Assembly: GCA_920105625.2 (NCBI GenBank)
Contig: OV050030.1
Location: forward strand, 66,989,807-67,053,806
Reading direction: 5' to 3'
DNA length: 64,000 nt
Origin: Clusia tigrina
Taxonomy: Eukaryota > Arthropoda > Insecta > Diptera > Clusiidae
The notes below the pieces were generated by a model, which did not search any database, had not been told where the DNA came from, and was given only the letters and a program-made list of their open reading frames with translations. Made by a program: the position numbers and the translations under genes. Of the stretch, positions 34,620-45,492 are shown in pieces. Every line of letters begins with the position of its first letter. The stretch's first letter is position 1.

Positions 34620-34669
34620 TGTAATGCATTTCTAAACACTTAATGCAAGTATAAAACAGATATATTATA
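34620..34669 (+). repeat. Mdg-2 left LTR, reduced to its two ends
   Basis: It reads TGTAATGCATTTCTAAACAC at the left and ACAGATATATTATA at the right. These match the first about 27 and last about 23 bases of the LTR at 36272-37089. About 770 bases are absent. Confidence 0.88.
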
Positions 34670-36119
34670 TGGCAATTCTGCCAGGAGACTGGCCAACTCT
34701 TTATTTGGAATTGCATTTCAGTATCAGTTCGAAAATTAAGAAAGTTAAAATTTATACAAGAAATTAAAAACGCGTCAAGGAAAAAAATAAGCTTATCAGA
34801 TAAAAATAACAATAAAAGTTTGCCTAATATAAAAATCACCGACACAGAAATAGTAATGCAGATTAGCGATAATCCAAACTCGGACTTATGTACAGTCTTG
34901 GAGAAACTAATCACTGTTTTACAGAAGAAAAATATAGAAAATGTAGCGCTACAATCAAATGATTATATATTTAAATATCATGACAAAGAAAATTTAATGA
35001 GAACATATAATGAAATTCATATGAAAATAATAAAAAATGTTAAAATTCCCATTTGTGACCCACCAATGACTATCACAATTCAAAGGTAGGAGGTCATGTC
35101 GGTGTAAAACGAACAATTTGAAAACTAAAACAAAAATACGTATGGCGCGGTATGAACAAAATGGTCAAACATTTTATTCAAAACTGCGAAATATTCTGTA
35201 AAAATAAGACAACTCGCCATAATAAAGAAGTTCTAGAGATAACATTTACACCAACAAGCTCATTTGAAATTATTCAAGTCGACACTGTCGGTCCACTTAA
35301 AATTTCAAATTGATACAAATACATACTAACAATACAATGTGAACTAACAAAATACATAGAAACATTCCCGATGCAAACGGAAGAAGCAATAGAAGTTGCA
35401 AAAATGTTAGTAGAGAAATTCATTTTACGCCACGGAACTTGTAAAACACTAAAAAGCGACCAAGGCACCGAATTTAAAAATGAATTACTCACTTCCATAT
35501 GCAAATTACTTGATATAAAGCACATAACTTCCACTCCCTACCACCATGAAACAATAAGTTCAATTGAACGCACAGAACCCACAGAACCCACAGAGTCTTG
35601 AATGAATATTTTTTATCATTCTCAGACACTGGTGATTGGGAAAACTGGCTTCCTTATCACACTTTCGTTTCCAATACCACCCCACACACAGATACTAACT
35701 ATTCACCATTTGAACTCATCTTTGTGAAATTAGCAACATTCCCAAACGAAAAAATCAATAACAACCGAAAATTTTATAACTTAGAAAGCTATTTAACAGA
35801 ACTTAGAACAAAAATTTTACATGCACAAGATGCAGCAAACAGAATGCTCTGGAAAGCAAAATGCACACGTAAACAAATTTATGATAAAACATGCAATAGT
35901 AGTAATTTTAAAATAGGTGATCTAGTGTTTTTAAAAACCAGCGACCAAAGAAAACATGTAAGCCCATATGAGGGACCATACAAAATAATTGAAAGAAACA
36001 ATGTAAATTTTACTATACAAATAAAAAACAAAACAAGAATAGTACATAACAATAATTTTAAAAAATTTATTTCAGCACATATTAAATTAAATAAACTATA
36101 TATAAATATTATTACCTAA
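34670..36119 (+). pseudogene. Mdg-2 integrase (412/mdg1 type)
   Basis: The frame at 34820-35089 is the connector. Then, in changed frames, come IIQVDTVGPL (first catalytic Asp), LKSDQGTEFKNELL (second) and ISSIERT (Glu) at 35371-35601. The final frame (35598-36119) has FKIGDLVFLKTSD and YEGPYKIIE, the SH3-like C-terminal domain. Immediately after the catalytic Glu the sequence contains a 9-bp tandem repeat (ACAGAACCC) that shifts the frame. Gag, protease, RT and RNase H are absent. Confidence 0.85.
35569..35595 (+). repeat. 9-bp tandem repeat in the Mdg-2 integrase
   Basis: The unit ACAGAACCC occurs twice, followed by a partial ACAGAGTC, placed just after the codon for the catalytic Glu (IER). 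It encodes TEPTEPTES and then a stop, where related elements have THRVLNEY. Confidence 0.85.
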
Positions 36120-36271
36120 TTAAAATACATTACTTTACATAAATAAATATATTCTGATCTAATTAATAAATAATTTAAAATACGTAAACCTCAGTGCAAC
36201 AAACGCCTAGTACAATCTTAAAAATAATTTTATTCGTGGAAACAAAATCATTTTTCCCTAAAGGGTGAGGG

Positions 36272-37089
36272 TGTAATGCATTTCTAATCACTTAATGCAA
36301 ATGCACCTTTATGCATTCAAAAGCACTCCGTGTGATGCACCTTAATGCACCCAAAGATACAGACGGCCTTCACGAGTGATATCATGTGCGCAACAATTAA
36401 ACGGCACACACTATCCCTTGTCTGTCATTCTCCCATGATTTTTTATCGTTATGCGATAACAAGAAACGAGTATCGGACTGTCCAGACAGAGCTCGACACT
36501 CGATACTCGTGCCACAACCGTCGCTTAATGCTTTCTCACGCCTTTGAGTTCGACGATATGACGTACAGTCATAAGAGCGGGAAGAACGACAGACGGACGA
36601 TCTTGTTGGACATGTCTGCCACACTGCAGACCATATACTCCATCTAATGCAGAATATGGTCGCAAGTAAATAGAGCGCACCAATAGGGTACGTGCTCTAC
36701 ACTCGTGAAAGCGTATGCACTACCGGCATGCGCGTTGCACTTAGGGTAAGTAAATCATATAACACTTAAGATTCAAAAAACTGTATAATATTATATTAGA
36801 ATAAGTTTATTATAACACCCGAGGTTACTTGTAAAATAAAAATTCAGAGTATGATCACTTTTTGAGTCCTGCTTACAAACCGAAAACAACAGTCTTTCAA
36901 TTCCTCGGCAGTTCATTAGAACTTGCCTTTTGCATTATTATAATATATGAACATTTGGGCAGTCCTCTGACTTGCCACCTTCATAGGCAGCGACCAGCAT
37001 GCTAATCCAAACTGGTCCGGACACATTTACTATACTAATGTAACAGACTGAACTGAGTTACAACACAAGTATAATACAGATATATTATA
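36272..37089 (+). repeat. Mdg-2 right LTR
   Basis: An 818-bp LTR, TGTAATGCATTTC to ATATATTATA, followed by the TACT duplication. It contains several TGCA-rich short repeats (36280-36350) and an inverted repeat, ACGAGTATCG and CGATACTCGT, near 36467-36511. Frames inside it are chance. Confidence 0.88.
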
Positions 37090-37164
37090 TACTCCACAAT
37101 AGCGAAGATATTTCTAGCCATACTGTGGGCTATGAAGTGTTTTAGGGCATATCTGCTAGGACAG

Positions 37165-38035
37165 GGCATATAACGTTAGGCCAACAAAAGTTCGAGGCTA
37201 ACAAAGATGACAATGGTGTTAACTGACACAACGAAACAACCATTTGATAAAGTTCATATGGATATTGTAGGTATTTCACCTGAGAAAGTTTCAGTAAATA
37301 AGTACATCTTAACGTTCCAAGATCATTTTTCAAAGTATATGGCATACGTAATCATTGTTTGACGAAATTACAACATACCGAAAGCTTTACAACATACCGA
37401 AAGTGTTGGTGACCGACAACGGTTCGAATTTCGTGTCAAAATTATTCTCTGTGATGTTTAAAATGCTAGGGATTAAGAAATTACACATTACTCCTTATAA
37501 TCCACAAGCGAACGGTTCGCTAGAACGATGTCATAGACGTCTGGTAGAATACTTGCGTAGCTTCATAAAAGAGGATGGCTCTAACTGGAATCGGTGGTTG
37601 ACTACGGCCATGTGCGCATACAACAATACTCTACATGTATCAACGAAGCAAACTCCATTTAGAACACTCTCCGGGTTTGATTTCAACATGCTAGCAAAGT
37701 AGAAGCGCAAATGTGCGCCAGTATACAATGTTGATGACCCAAATAAAGTGCGTAAATATCAGCTACAGCGAACACACGAGTTGGTTAGAAAAGCCCAAGA
37801 TCCTGCTAAACGGATGGCTAGAGAAGCCTTCAACAAGGTGCTGAGCCCAGTATTATTTTATGTGGGTGACCAAGTACTAATGATGAATCAAAATAGGAAA
37901 AATAAATTTTCAACTGTGTGGTTAAGGCCGTACACGGTGAGAGAAATCCGCAGCCCAATTACCATGGTGGTAACGATTAAAGGCAAACCCAAGAATTCCA
38001 CAATAACTTTATTCTATTTGCGAACTCATAACTAA
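37165..38035 (+). pseudogene. F1 copy B integrase core and C-terminus
   Basis: The core begins VHMDIVGISPEKVS with the first catalytic Asp, then LTFQDHFSKYMA. The frame 37355-37702 contains KVLVTDNGSNFVS (second Asp) and NGSLERCHRRLVEYLR (Glu). A stop at 37700-37702 separates the last frame (37748-38035), which carries VLFYVGDQVLMMNQNRKNKFS and VRPYTV-like SH3 sequence. A 15-base direct duplication (ACAACATACCGAAAG) at about 37370-37401 causes a frame change. The zinc module is deleted. All three DDE residues survive. Confidence 0.87.
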
Positions 38036-38040
38036 ATAAG

Positions 38041-39055
38041 ATGTGTTTATAATGTACTACACTCGTAGACACTCATATTTCTCATCTGATGAGCAACTGA
38101 AATCAGCATTTTATTAACAAGCATAAAATAGCGTCAGTTCTATTTTCAAAGCCAGGGCCAGCGTGAAATCAAACCATGTGCATTTAGGTCGTTAATCAAT
38201 TACATAATGTGAATATGCAAGCAAACACTGCAGCTAAAATGCAGTAAGAACAAGAATAAGAAGAGAGAGAATGGTTGTAAAATATTAAGTAAGGTAATAA
38301 TTAGTGATGAAAAAAATGTGAGATTGAAAAAACACAGATTCGAGAATAAAAATTCAACGGGAGTATAAATATGAATAAAAGATTTATTTAATGCATTGGG
38401 CAAACCGTAAGTGCATTGACCAACCAGTTGAGCAAAGCGCAAAGTGGAGCGCATGCAGGGCGGAAACGTTAGCAGTGCACGTATGCTTGTGCACTCGTAT
38501 AAACTTTACAAATAGTATAAAGATGGAGTGCATGTATGATTGTAGACGTACATTCGTACAAAGATGGCACATGATATGAGCGTGGACAAAATCTGTCCCA
38601 ATAGGAAACATTGGAATGAATGTATGCACATGCATTCTAAGTATCATAGTAAGTATATATATTTTTTAAACTTGACTGGGTCGAATATACTTTAGCCAAA
38701 AAAAGGGGGGTGATAGGATTTACAAGCAGAAATAGACAACTGGGAGTAAGAATTGGGAAAGTGGAGTATATAGATCTGCTAAAAAAAAATGGAGAGAAGG
38801 TGTTAATATTAATAAATAAGAAATTGGAGTAGATGTTGTGGTAATTGATTTGATTAATAGCTAAGTAGAATCTAGAATATACAAGATAAATTAAAATGTA
38901 GGAGGAGGGATAGTGTGGGACAAAGTAATGGATTAAAATGAAGTTCAAGGTAAACATTGAAATATAAGTAAGAATAACTAAAATTGAAGTTCTATGAAAG
39001 GGAAAAATCGCTAAGAAATAAAATAAATCAATAAATGGTTACAAATAGTACCTAT
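38041..39055. other. Unassigned interval
   Basis: No supported gene. 38390-38640 is rich in TGCA/GCAT words, like the LTRs of this region, and may be LTR-derived. The short frames here have no domain. An expected 3' LTR of F1 copy B could be hidden here but is not recognisable. Confidence 0.35.
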
Positions 39056-39143
39056 AAGAGGAGTGAAATTTTAACCGTGTGATAACCTTTTTAGAAGTAC
39101 ACCGGGTACGTACGTATCACACGGTTAGAATTTCACTCCTCTT
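39056..39143. repeat. 28-bp inverted repeat, possible small hairpin or MITE
   Basis: The arms 39056-39083 and 39116-39143 (beginning AAGAGGAGTGAAATT) are reverse complements with one mismatch, separated by 32 bases. No coding content lies between. It could be the fused ends of a small DNA transposon, or a stable RNA hairpin. Confidence 0.8.
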
Positions 39144-39309
39144 TCCAAATATACGAGTATATTACTATACTAATATTAAATAAAATCTTTTGTACTCTGA
39201 CGGGAGAAACAAAATAAAATTAGAACAAGAAAAAGTGCCTGGAATATATGTATGTGGTCATATACGAGTAAGTTACAGGGTGTGAGGATACAGTCGTTTA
39301 TGGGTATAT

Positions 39310-39536
39310 AGTAACATATGTAACCTTATCCTAACTTATTACTCCTACATAACTAATCAACCCTGATAATAAACTTATGATCTCTTCTCGATTACCGATT
39401 ACTTTTGCCATGTTATGTATCTATTATTGTAAAAATAAGAAGAAGCTTTCGTTAAGAATAAAGTTTAGTTTTTAGTTGACTTCCAATATGAAAAGATGCG
39501 TTGTTTTATTTTTCGGTCCTCCTTGCAAACGTAACT
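39310..39536 (+). repeat. Gyp-3 5' LTR
   Basis: A 227-bp LTR, AGTAACATATG to AACGTAACT. The primer-binding site TGGCGACGAGG starts on its last base (39536). Confidence 0.92.
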
Positions 39537-41141
39537 GGCGACGAGGAAAAATAATAAAAAAATCATTATTGGCATTTTTGTAAGTAATGATTAATAAAAG
39601 TGATTAAAAAAAGAGAACTATAAATAAAGTTAAGAAAATTGTGTTAAGAAAGAAAAAACAGTGAATTTCACAATGTTTCAAATAAAAATATAAAATAAGT
39701 GAAGGAACGCAGTGCTTAAATAATTCAAAATAATTTTAAAAAAAAGATACAAATTACAAAGAAACTAATTAAAAAAAAAAAAAAAAAAACGTGTCCAAAA
39801 GCGACAAAATTGTTAAGAAAAATCAAAAGTGCAAACTGTACTTATTCTTTAAAATTAAAACTTTGCTCGAGAAGAAAACAGTTATAAAATTCTGCAAATT
39901 ACTACATAAATCCCGTTACCTGAAATATTGAGAGGAAAAAGTGTATTACTATAAGAGCGAACTCAAAAAAAAAAAAAAAAAATTAACAAGAAGCTGAATA
40001 GAAAGGAACACATTGAAAACCAGTGTGACCAGTTTTTTAAAAATAATAAAAAAAAACTAAATTTTCTTTATAGCTCTGCAATAGCCACTTTTCGTTTTTT
40101 CTATATTTTTATAGTTCAAATGGTGTTTATAAATAGATTAAATGAAATAGAAATTAAAAATAAAGCTACATTTAGCCCCGAAAGAGCTAATGTGGCCACA
40201 CTGTCGAAAACATTAAAAAACAAAAATCAAAAAGAAATTAACGAAAACTCAACGTGAAAACATTGAAAGCATAAAATAAATAAATAATTTTAATTAAAGA
40301 TAAACTGAAACATAAAGACATTAAAAAGAAGATAAAATATAACAAAAACTGACATGTGCAGACCACTAGAAATCAAAAGCACAGTCAGGCAACAGGTGAA
40401 ATACCATCACAAAAACAACAAAAAAAAAATGGACTTAAAGGCGTAATGTTAGTGTTTTTGGTGGAGTGCGTTGTAAATAAAGAAAAAGCAATTGTAAAAT
40501 AATAAATATAGAAATAAAATAAAACTAAAAAGTTTTGCCTATGACATTTGTTTGCATTTTCGTTGAAACGCGAAAAGATTTTATACCAACAACATACATA
40601 CATATGTATGTACTCGTACATATAATTTGTTGAAAGTGCCGTGTGGAAAAATTACATACATGACATACAGCAAATAAAAGAAATGTCCAGGTATTCAAAA
40701 AAAAAAAGTATAACGTTCTTTTGTAATAAAAAATGTGAAGCTATTCGAAAAGGCATACATAAGTGCATACAATGTGGCGTGATGTACATATGTAAACCTA
40801 AAAAAAAGGGGAAATCTTTTTTATATGAGCTTTATTAACTAACTATTGAAAACAAATACAAAAATACCAGAATTAAATAAAAACGAAATCTCTGTATGGA
40901 AATTTATTAACCTTGGAATAGTGAGAAAAAAAAGAAACCAAATTAGATAAAAACAAAGTTCTAGTTAACTTTAGCTATATAAGAATATTAGAAAAAAAGC
41001 GCCAAAATTGCATAGAAACGAAATATTTGTGGTCTAATTTTGCTAATCCATATTTTATAATTTTCAACCGCGTAACAATTTTCGAAAACCCAAACATAAA
41101 GGTAGATCATTAATTGGGGGAAAGTGGAAATACCAAAAGTC
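39537..41141 (+). other. Gyp-3 long A-rich leader
   Basis: About 1.6 kb of A-rich sequence without a supported gene, including A-runs at 39771-39789 and 39966-39981. A short frame at 40641-40838 has a CxxC-like pattern, but the composition suggests chance. It is 5' untranslated leader. Confidence 0.6.
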
Positions 41142-42030
41142 ATGGCGATGGAAATATCGAATTCATTGTTTAGTGTCGTTATGACATGTATTAAGGATAT
41201 TGCAAGTTTCGATGGATCAGATCTGTATAGATTGGCAGATTTCATCCAGGAGATTGAGATCATTTAAGCAACAATGATTACACAGTTTGACGCAAATAGT
41301 ATAGCTGTTATATTCAATTTCGTGAAAAACAAATGCGTTGGCGAGGCCAGAGATACTATTAATAGATACGGCCCTGTTACAAATTGGCCAGATTTAAAGA
41401 CAAGATTAATAACACATTTCGGCGAGAAAGAAACGAGCAGTGAACTAATGGATAAGCTGAAAACCTGTCGGCTAGATGGCACAATTGAGAACTATTTTTA
41501 TAAGCTAGCGAAATTGACCGTACGAATTTAAGGAGCATTTGCCAGAACCAACAAAAACCTTGATTTTCGCTAGAAACCCCTCAAGTATAGATGAAGCTTA
41601 TAGAGTCATACTTGAAGCTCGACATCAGACGTATACTCGTTTCGGACAAAATTTTAGTAGGAGGAACAACGGCAACCTAAATTATAATTTTAGCGATACT
41701 TATAACAATAGACGTGAGAATAGGAATACTTTCGGGTCAGGAGTTTTGTACAATGATCTAGGGACGAATGTAGGTCACCCACCTAGCGCCCAAGGTCCGC
41801 GTTCTAGTAACAGGAATAGTCGCATACAGAGCAATGATAATTTCAATCAAAATTTCACACGTTCTCTGGAAAATCTAAATGATCGGAATCGAGATAGTAA
41901 TTTTCTTAATAATTCACGGTATTTTAATCAGGCAGTAAATCATCGACGTTTTGGACAGAATTTTGGGCCAAACACTGGTAATGCGCCAATTGCGGATAAT
42001 GCAGAACGAGGCAGAAATAATCGTCAGTAG
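41142..42030 (+). pseudogene. Gyp-3 gag
   Basis: Starts MAMEISNSLF at ATG 41142. FDGSDLYRLADFIQEIEII ends at a TAA near 41266, and the frame continues as ATMITQFDANSIAVIF, VGEARDTINRYGPVTNWPDL and LITHFGEKETSSELMDKL. This is the capsid pattern of gypsy Gag (the WxDLKxxLxxxFGE-like motif). The second part (41539-42030) is Asn/Arg-rich and replaces zinc knuckles with an RG/N-rich nucleic-acid-binding tail. One stop and one frameshift (near 41530) break it. Confidence 0.82.
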
Positions 42031-42179
42031 AGAGACCGGAATGACAATCGGAGCTCGACGGTAAGCCGTATGCAAACTGACAGAACAAGACTAACACAAC
42101 CCCACAGTAGCCAAAATAGAGACGACACGCAGATGGAGATTGGAAATAATTCGTTAAATTTTCGGGACCGAGCCCACCA

Positions 42180-42575
42180 AAATTACCCTATATAACAATA
42201 GAAACCTCTGTCAGAACTTTATACTTTATAATAGATACCGGTGCCGAATTCAGTTTAGTCAAACCCGAATGTGTGTAACCCTAATGTTAGAATAAAAATA
42301 AAGGCTTTAGGAAAGGAAAGAGTGTTGAAAAAATTATGTCGTTTCCCATTGTTTAAAGAATTTAAATTGGATAGCGAATCGTGCGAATTTTTGGAAATGG
42401 ATTTTTATGAGAAGTTTGATGGCCTAATTGGGAATAATATTTTGAATAAATTAGATACAGTTATAGACTTTCCTAACAGACGACTAATTACTAGAAATAC
42501 AGTGTTGCCATTTTTTTTCTCAAAAGAAGAGGAAGCCTACTATCGTGATTCATACAAAGGAAGTTTTTAGTAATG
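42180..42575 (+). pseudogene. Gyp-3 aspartic protease
   Basis: YFIIDTGAEFSLVKPE near 42225-42270 is the retropepsin active site. FDGLIGNNILNKLDTVIDF near 42417-42470 is the second conserved motif. A stop at about 42278 and a frame change separate them. The domain would process Gag-Pol. Confidence 0.82.
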
Positions 42576-43560
42576 AGGCAATGCCACATGATTTAACAAA
42601 ATTATTTGACCTCCGACATTTAACAGACTGGGAAAGAGATAAGGTAAATAAGTTAGTTAGAAGCAATAGAAAAGCATTCTATAAGGAAAATGAGTCGCTA
42701 TCATTTACGCATGAAATTAAACACAGGATTGACACGACAACAGATTCGCCAATTTATTCAAAGTTATACAGATACCCAGAGATTCACAGAGCAGAAGTAG
42801 ATAGGCAGATAGAGGAAATGTTGCAACAACGACTAATTAGCGAGTCGAATAGTCCATATAACAGTCCAATTTGGATAGTGCTGAAAAAGTCAGGTAGTTC
42901 AAATGAGATGAAATGGAGAATAGTAATAGATTACAGGAAGCTCAATAACGTCACGACTGAAGTTCGATACCCAATGCCTAATATGGAGGACATATTTGAT
43001 AAAATTGGTAGATGTCAGTATTTCTCCACGTTAGATCTCGCTAAAGGCTACCACCAAATTGAGATGCATCCGGATGATATAACTAAAATCGCGTTTAAAC
43101 TGCAACAGGCCACTACGAATTCTTACGTATGCCGTTTGGTTTACGGAATTCAGCGGCAACGTTCCAGCAGATGATTAATAATGTACTTCACTGTACTTGA
43201 TTAATAATGAATTCATAGGAAAAATTTGTGTGGTATATCTGGGTGATATTCTAGTTTTCTCAACTAGTATTGAGCATAATATTTCAAAGACTTATAAAGG
43301 CAAATTTAAAATTACAGATAGGGAAATGTTCATTGTTGAGAAGAGAGACAGATTTTTTGGGTCACATTATAAAGTTCAAGCCATAGACAAGATCGCGTTA
43401 CCCAGAACGCAAAAAGAAATTAAAATGTTTTTAGGGGTCACAGGTTTTTACAGAAGATTTATCAAGGATTACTCGAAAGTAGCGTACAACCTGACGAAAT
43501 ACCTAAAAAAGAATGTTAGAGTAAATGTCAAAGACGCCGAGTATGTTGAAGCTTTTCACA
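42545..43560 (+). pseudogene. Gyp-3 reverse transcriptase, catalytic Asp lost
   Basis: RT motifs in 42545-43174 are YRYPEIHRAEVDRQIEEML, SPIWIVLKKSG, WRIVIDYRKLNNVT, YFSTLDLAKGYHQIEM and KIAFK. Then a small duplication or scramble and frame changes occur at 43105-43200. The catalytic box near 43235-43250 reads VVYLGDILVF, so YLDD has become YLGD. The part after it (43290-43380) does not match the usual palm-thumb sequence until TQKEIKMFLGVTGFYRRFI. The enzyme is dead. Confidence 0.9.
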
Positions 43561-44577
43561 AGTTAAGAAGGATTTTAAAGACCGACCCTATTCTAGTTCG
43601 CCCCGATTTTTCGAGAAGATTCACCCTCATGACCGACGCCAGCAACTATGCCCTCGGCTCAGCTTTGATGCAGGACGGCAAAGTGGTATGCAAGCAGATC
43701 ACTCAACCGACATGAGCAGAATTATAGAACGATTGAGAAGGAACTGCTCGCAGTCATATGGGCTGTAAAACATTTGAAGCATTATTTATACGGGCGAAAA
43801 TTCACGATAAAAACTGACCATAAGCCTCTTGTTTGGTTGAGTAACATAAAGGAGCCAAACATGAAGATTCAGAGATGCAAGGTCATGCTAGGTGAGTTGG
43901 ACTTTGATATCGAACACGTAAAAGGGAAGGAAAACGTTATTGCGGACGCTTTGAGTAGACTCACAGTTGGTCAGCGCAGGGACGAAAACGAGGATATTTT
44001 GAATGAGGATTTTGTGGTTAATCTAAATGAACTTTTTGATAATGATATTGAAACTGTCCACAGTGCAGAAACTGACAGTTCGGATTTCATAAGGTTTACG
44101 GAAAAGCCTATGAATCTTTTTAAGTTGCAAATTATTTTAGAACAGGCAAATAGGGAGGAAATAAACTCAAAAATATTATTTACAAATATGGTCAGACACA
44201 CGTTTAGAGTTACGAGGAACAGTGATTTGTTGAAAATAGTGAGGGAAAACGTCCCGCAGAAAGGATTAGTAGTTGTATTTAGTGAGAGCGACGCGTTATT
44301 TAAAAAATTCGTTATTAACTTAATTTCGACAGAAGAAATAAAGGAATTGCATGGATCAAAGGTAAATAGGATCGATATAGTTAACGAAAGAACAAATAGG
44401 CGTTTGGTCGATAATTTTGAGAATTGTTACGTTAAAAATAACAGAGTGGGAAAATCAGATCCGAAATATAAGAAAATATCAAATTTCGAAAAGAAAGATA
44501 ATCTTATTTCCAAAGATGGTAAATTTCCAAAAATTTACAAAACTCAAGTAAAAAGAAAAAACAAATTTCTACAATAA
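43561..44577 (+). pseudogene. Gyp-3 RNase H joined to the Pol C-terminal tail
   Basis: RNase H has TLMTDASNYALGSALMQ, then after a frame change YRTIEKELLAVIWAV and FTIKTDHKPLVWLS, followed by GKENVIADALSRL. The single open frame 43774-44577 continues through the connector (VHSAETDSSDFIRF) to the tail ending KIYKTQVKRKNKFLQ, which matches the end of Gyp-4 Pol (KIYKDQVKRKYKFQ). Between them Gyp-4 has about 300 residues of integrase that are missing here. The junction lies near 44340-44380. Confidence 0.85.
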
Positions 44578-45253
44578 TCCAGAATACATTATTGAATTGA
44601 AAGTAACAAAATAACAATTTATGAAAAAATTATGTCCAAAATTCTGTAATTGAAACATTAAGATTGATTTTTTTTATTTTTTTTTATTCGGCGTAATAAA
44701 TAGTTATATTGTTATATAGAGAAGCATAAAAATAACATAAAGAATCAATCATTTTGTAAATCCAAAAAAAAACACAAAAAAAAGAAGAAAAAAAAATTCG
44801 AAGAAATGTTCCTATATAAAATGTAATACACAAAACTTTTCAAAAAACATAGAAAGAAAAAATTGTTAAAAACGTTAAATACATACGAGTACATACATAA
44901 TGATACATGAAAAGACATTTAAATTAACGTGAATAAGACAAAACTATTACATTCATACATTAGCTAACATTGATCAAGTTAAAGAAGAAAAGGAAAAGGT
45001 TTCGAAAAAAAGATCAAATAGTAATACGAAATAAAAAACTCATAAATGAAAGTTTGAACTAAACAAAATTTGTAGATTGTTATAATTACAATAATAAGAA
45101 CCGAAAATATGAATTCAAATGAAAATTTATAAATATCTGAATTTTTTTTCTTTTCTTCTGATTGTTAATAACAAAACAAATGAAAAATAATTATTGTTAC
45201 TTATAATTAAAATGTTAAATCAACCGGGACTGTTGATTCTTAGATCGGGGAGG
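44578..45253 (+). other. Gyp-3 A-rich 3' region and polypurine tract
   Basis: A-rich untranslated sequence ending in GATCGGGGAGG (45243-45253), the polypurine tract that borders the 3' LTR. No env gene is recognisable. Confidence 0.7.
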
Positions 45254-45488
45254 AGTCACGTATGTAACCTTATCCTAACTTATTACTCTTACATAACTAA
45301 TCAACCCTGATAATAACCTTATGATCTCTTCTCGATTACCGATTACTTTTGCCATGTTATGTATCTATGTATGTATTATTGTAAAAATAAGAAGAAGCTT
45401 TCGTTAAGAATAAAGTTTAGTTTTTGGTTGACTTCCAATATGAAAAGATGCGATGTTTTATTTTTCGGTCCACCTTGCAAACGTAACT
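45254..45488 (+). repeat. Gyp-3 3' LTR
   Basis: A 235-bp copy of 39310-39536, longer by an 8-bp TATGTATG-like duplication. It is followed by the ATAT duplication. Confidence 0.92.
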
Positions 45489-45492
45489 ATAT

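Larger units (their letters stand above)
34620..37089 (+). mobile_element. Mdg-2: internally deleted mdg1-like element
   Basis: A 2470-bp insertion flanked by TACT (34616-34619 and 37090-37093). The right LTR is 818 bp (36272-37089), starts TGTAATGCATTTC and ends ATATATTATA. The left LTR is only 50 bp (34620-34669): it has the same start and the same end with everything between removed. The internal part keeps only the end of pol (integrase). Primer-binding site TGGCAATTCTGCCAGGAG (34670) resembles that of Mdg-1. The polypurine tract AAAGGGTGAGGG precedes the right LTR. It could not transpose by itself. Confidence 0.9.
34300..37165 (+). pseudogene. F1 copy B RNase H, split by Mdg-2
   Basis: The left part reads FLGLVNYYRMFLERL, then ISPPILTYPDFEQTFLLTSDASKEVL with the first active-site Asp, and SRTLSKTERRY. 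The frame is cut at 34620 by Mdg-2 and resumes at 37090 with ATACTCCACAATAGCG (IFLAILWAMKCF). After about 75 bases it jumps straight to integrase sequence, so the rest of RNase H is deleted. Coordinates include the nested element at 34620-37089. Confidence 0.85.
30323..38040 (+). mobile_element. Gypsy family F1, copy B (interrupted)
   Basis: A second plus-strand copy of the family found at 16908-29187. Gag starts at ATG 30323 (MEVPKEAKRLLEVHKP), then protease (32723-33064), RT (33400-34300), RNase H (34300-34619 plus 37090-37165) and integrase (37165-38035). It is split by Mdg-2 with a TACT target duplication. The C-terminal RNase H, the connector and the integrase zinc module are deleted. 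Its 3' LTR could not be identified after 38040. Confidence 0.88.
39310..45488 (+). mobile_element. Gyp-3: gypsy element with matched LTRs, no integrase core
   Basis: A 6179-bp plus-strand element flanked by ATAT at 39306-39309 and 45489-45492. LTRs are 39310-39536 and 45254-45488. Gag, protease, RT and RNase H are present but broken. After RNase H the connector passes directly into the polyprotein tail, so the zinc and DDE parts of integrase are missing. LTRs differ by seven substitutions and an 8-bp indel. Long A-rich leader and 3' regions flank the coding part. The related pol of Gyp-4 (52010-53640) shows what has been lost. Confidence 0.92.

Noticed and set aside
36345..36647. Opposed frames of 75-100 residues within the Mdg-2 LTR
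   Set aside because: They overlap each other on both strands in LTR sequence and contain no motif.
40641..40838. Short frame with CxxC pairs, considered as a small zinc-finger gene
   Set aside because: It is in the A-rich leader of Gyp-3, Lys-rich from composition, and lacks a second conserved copy.
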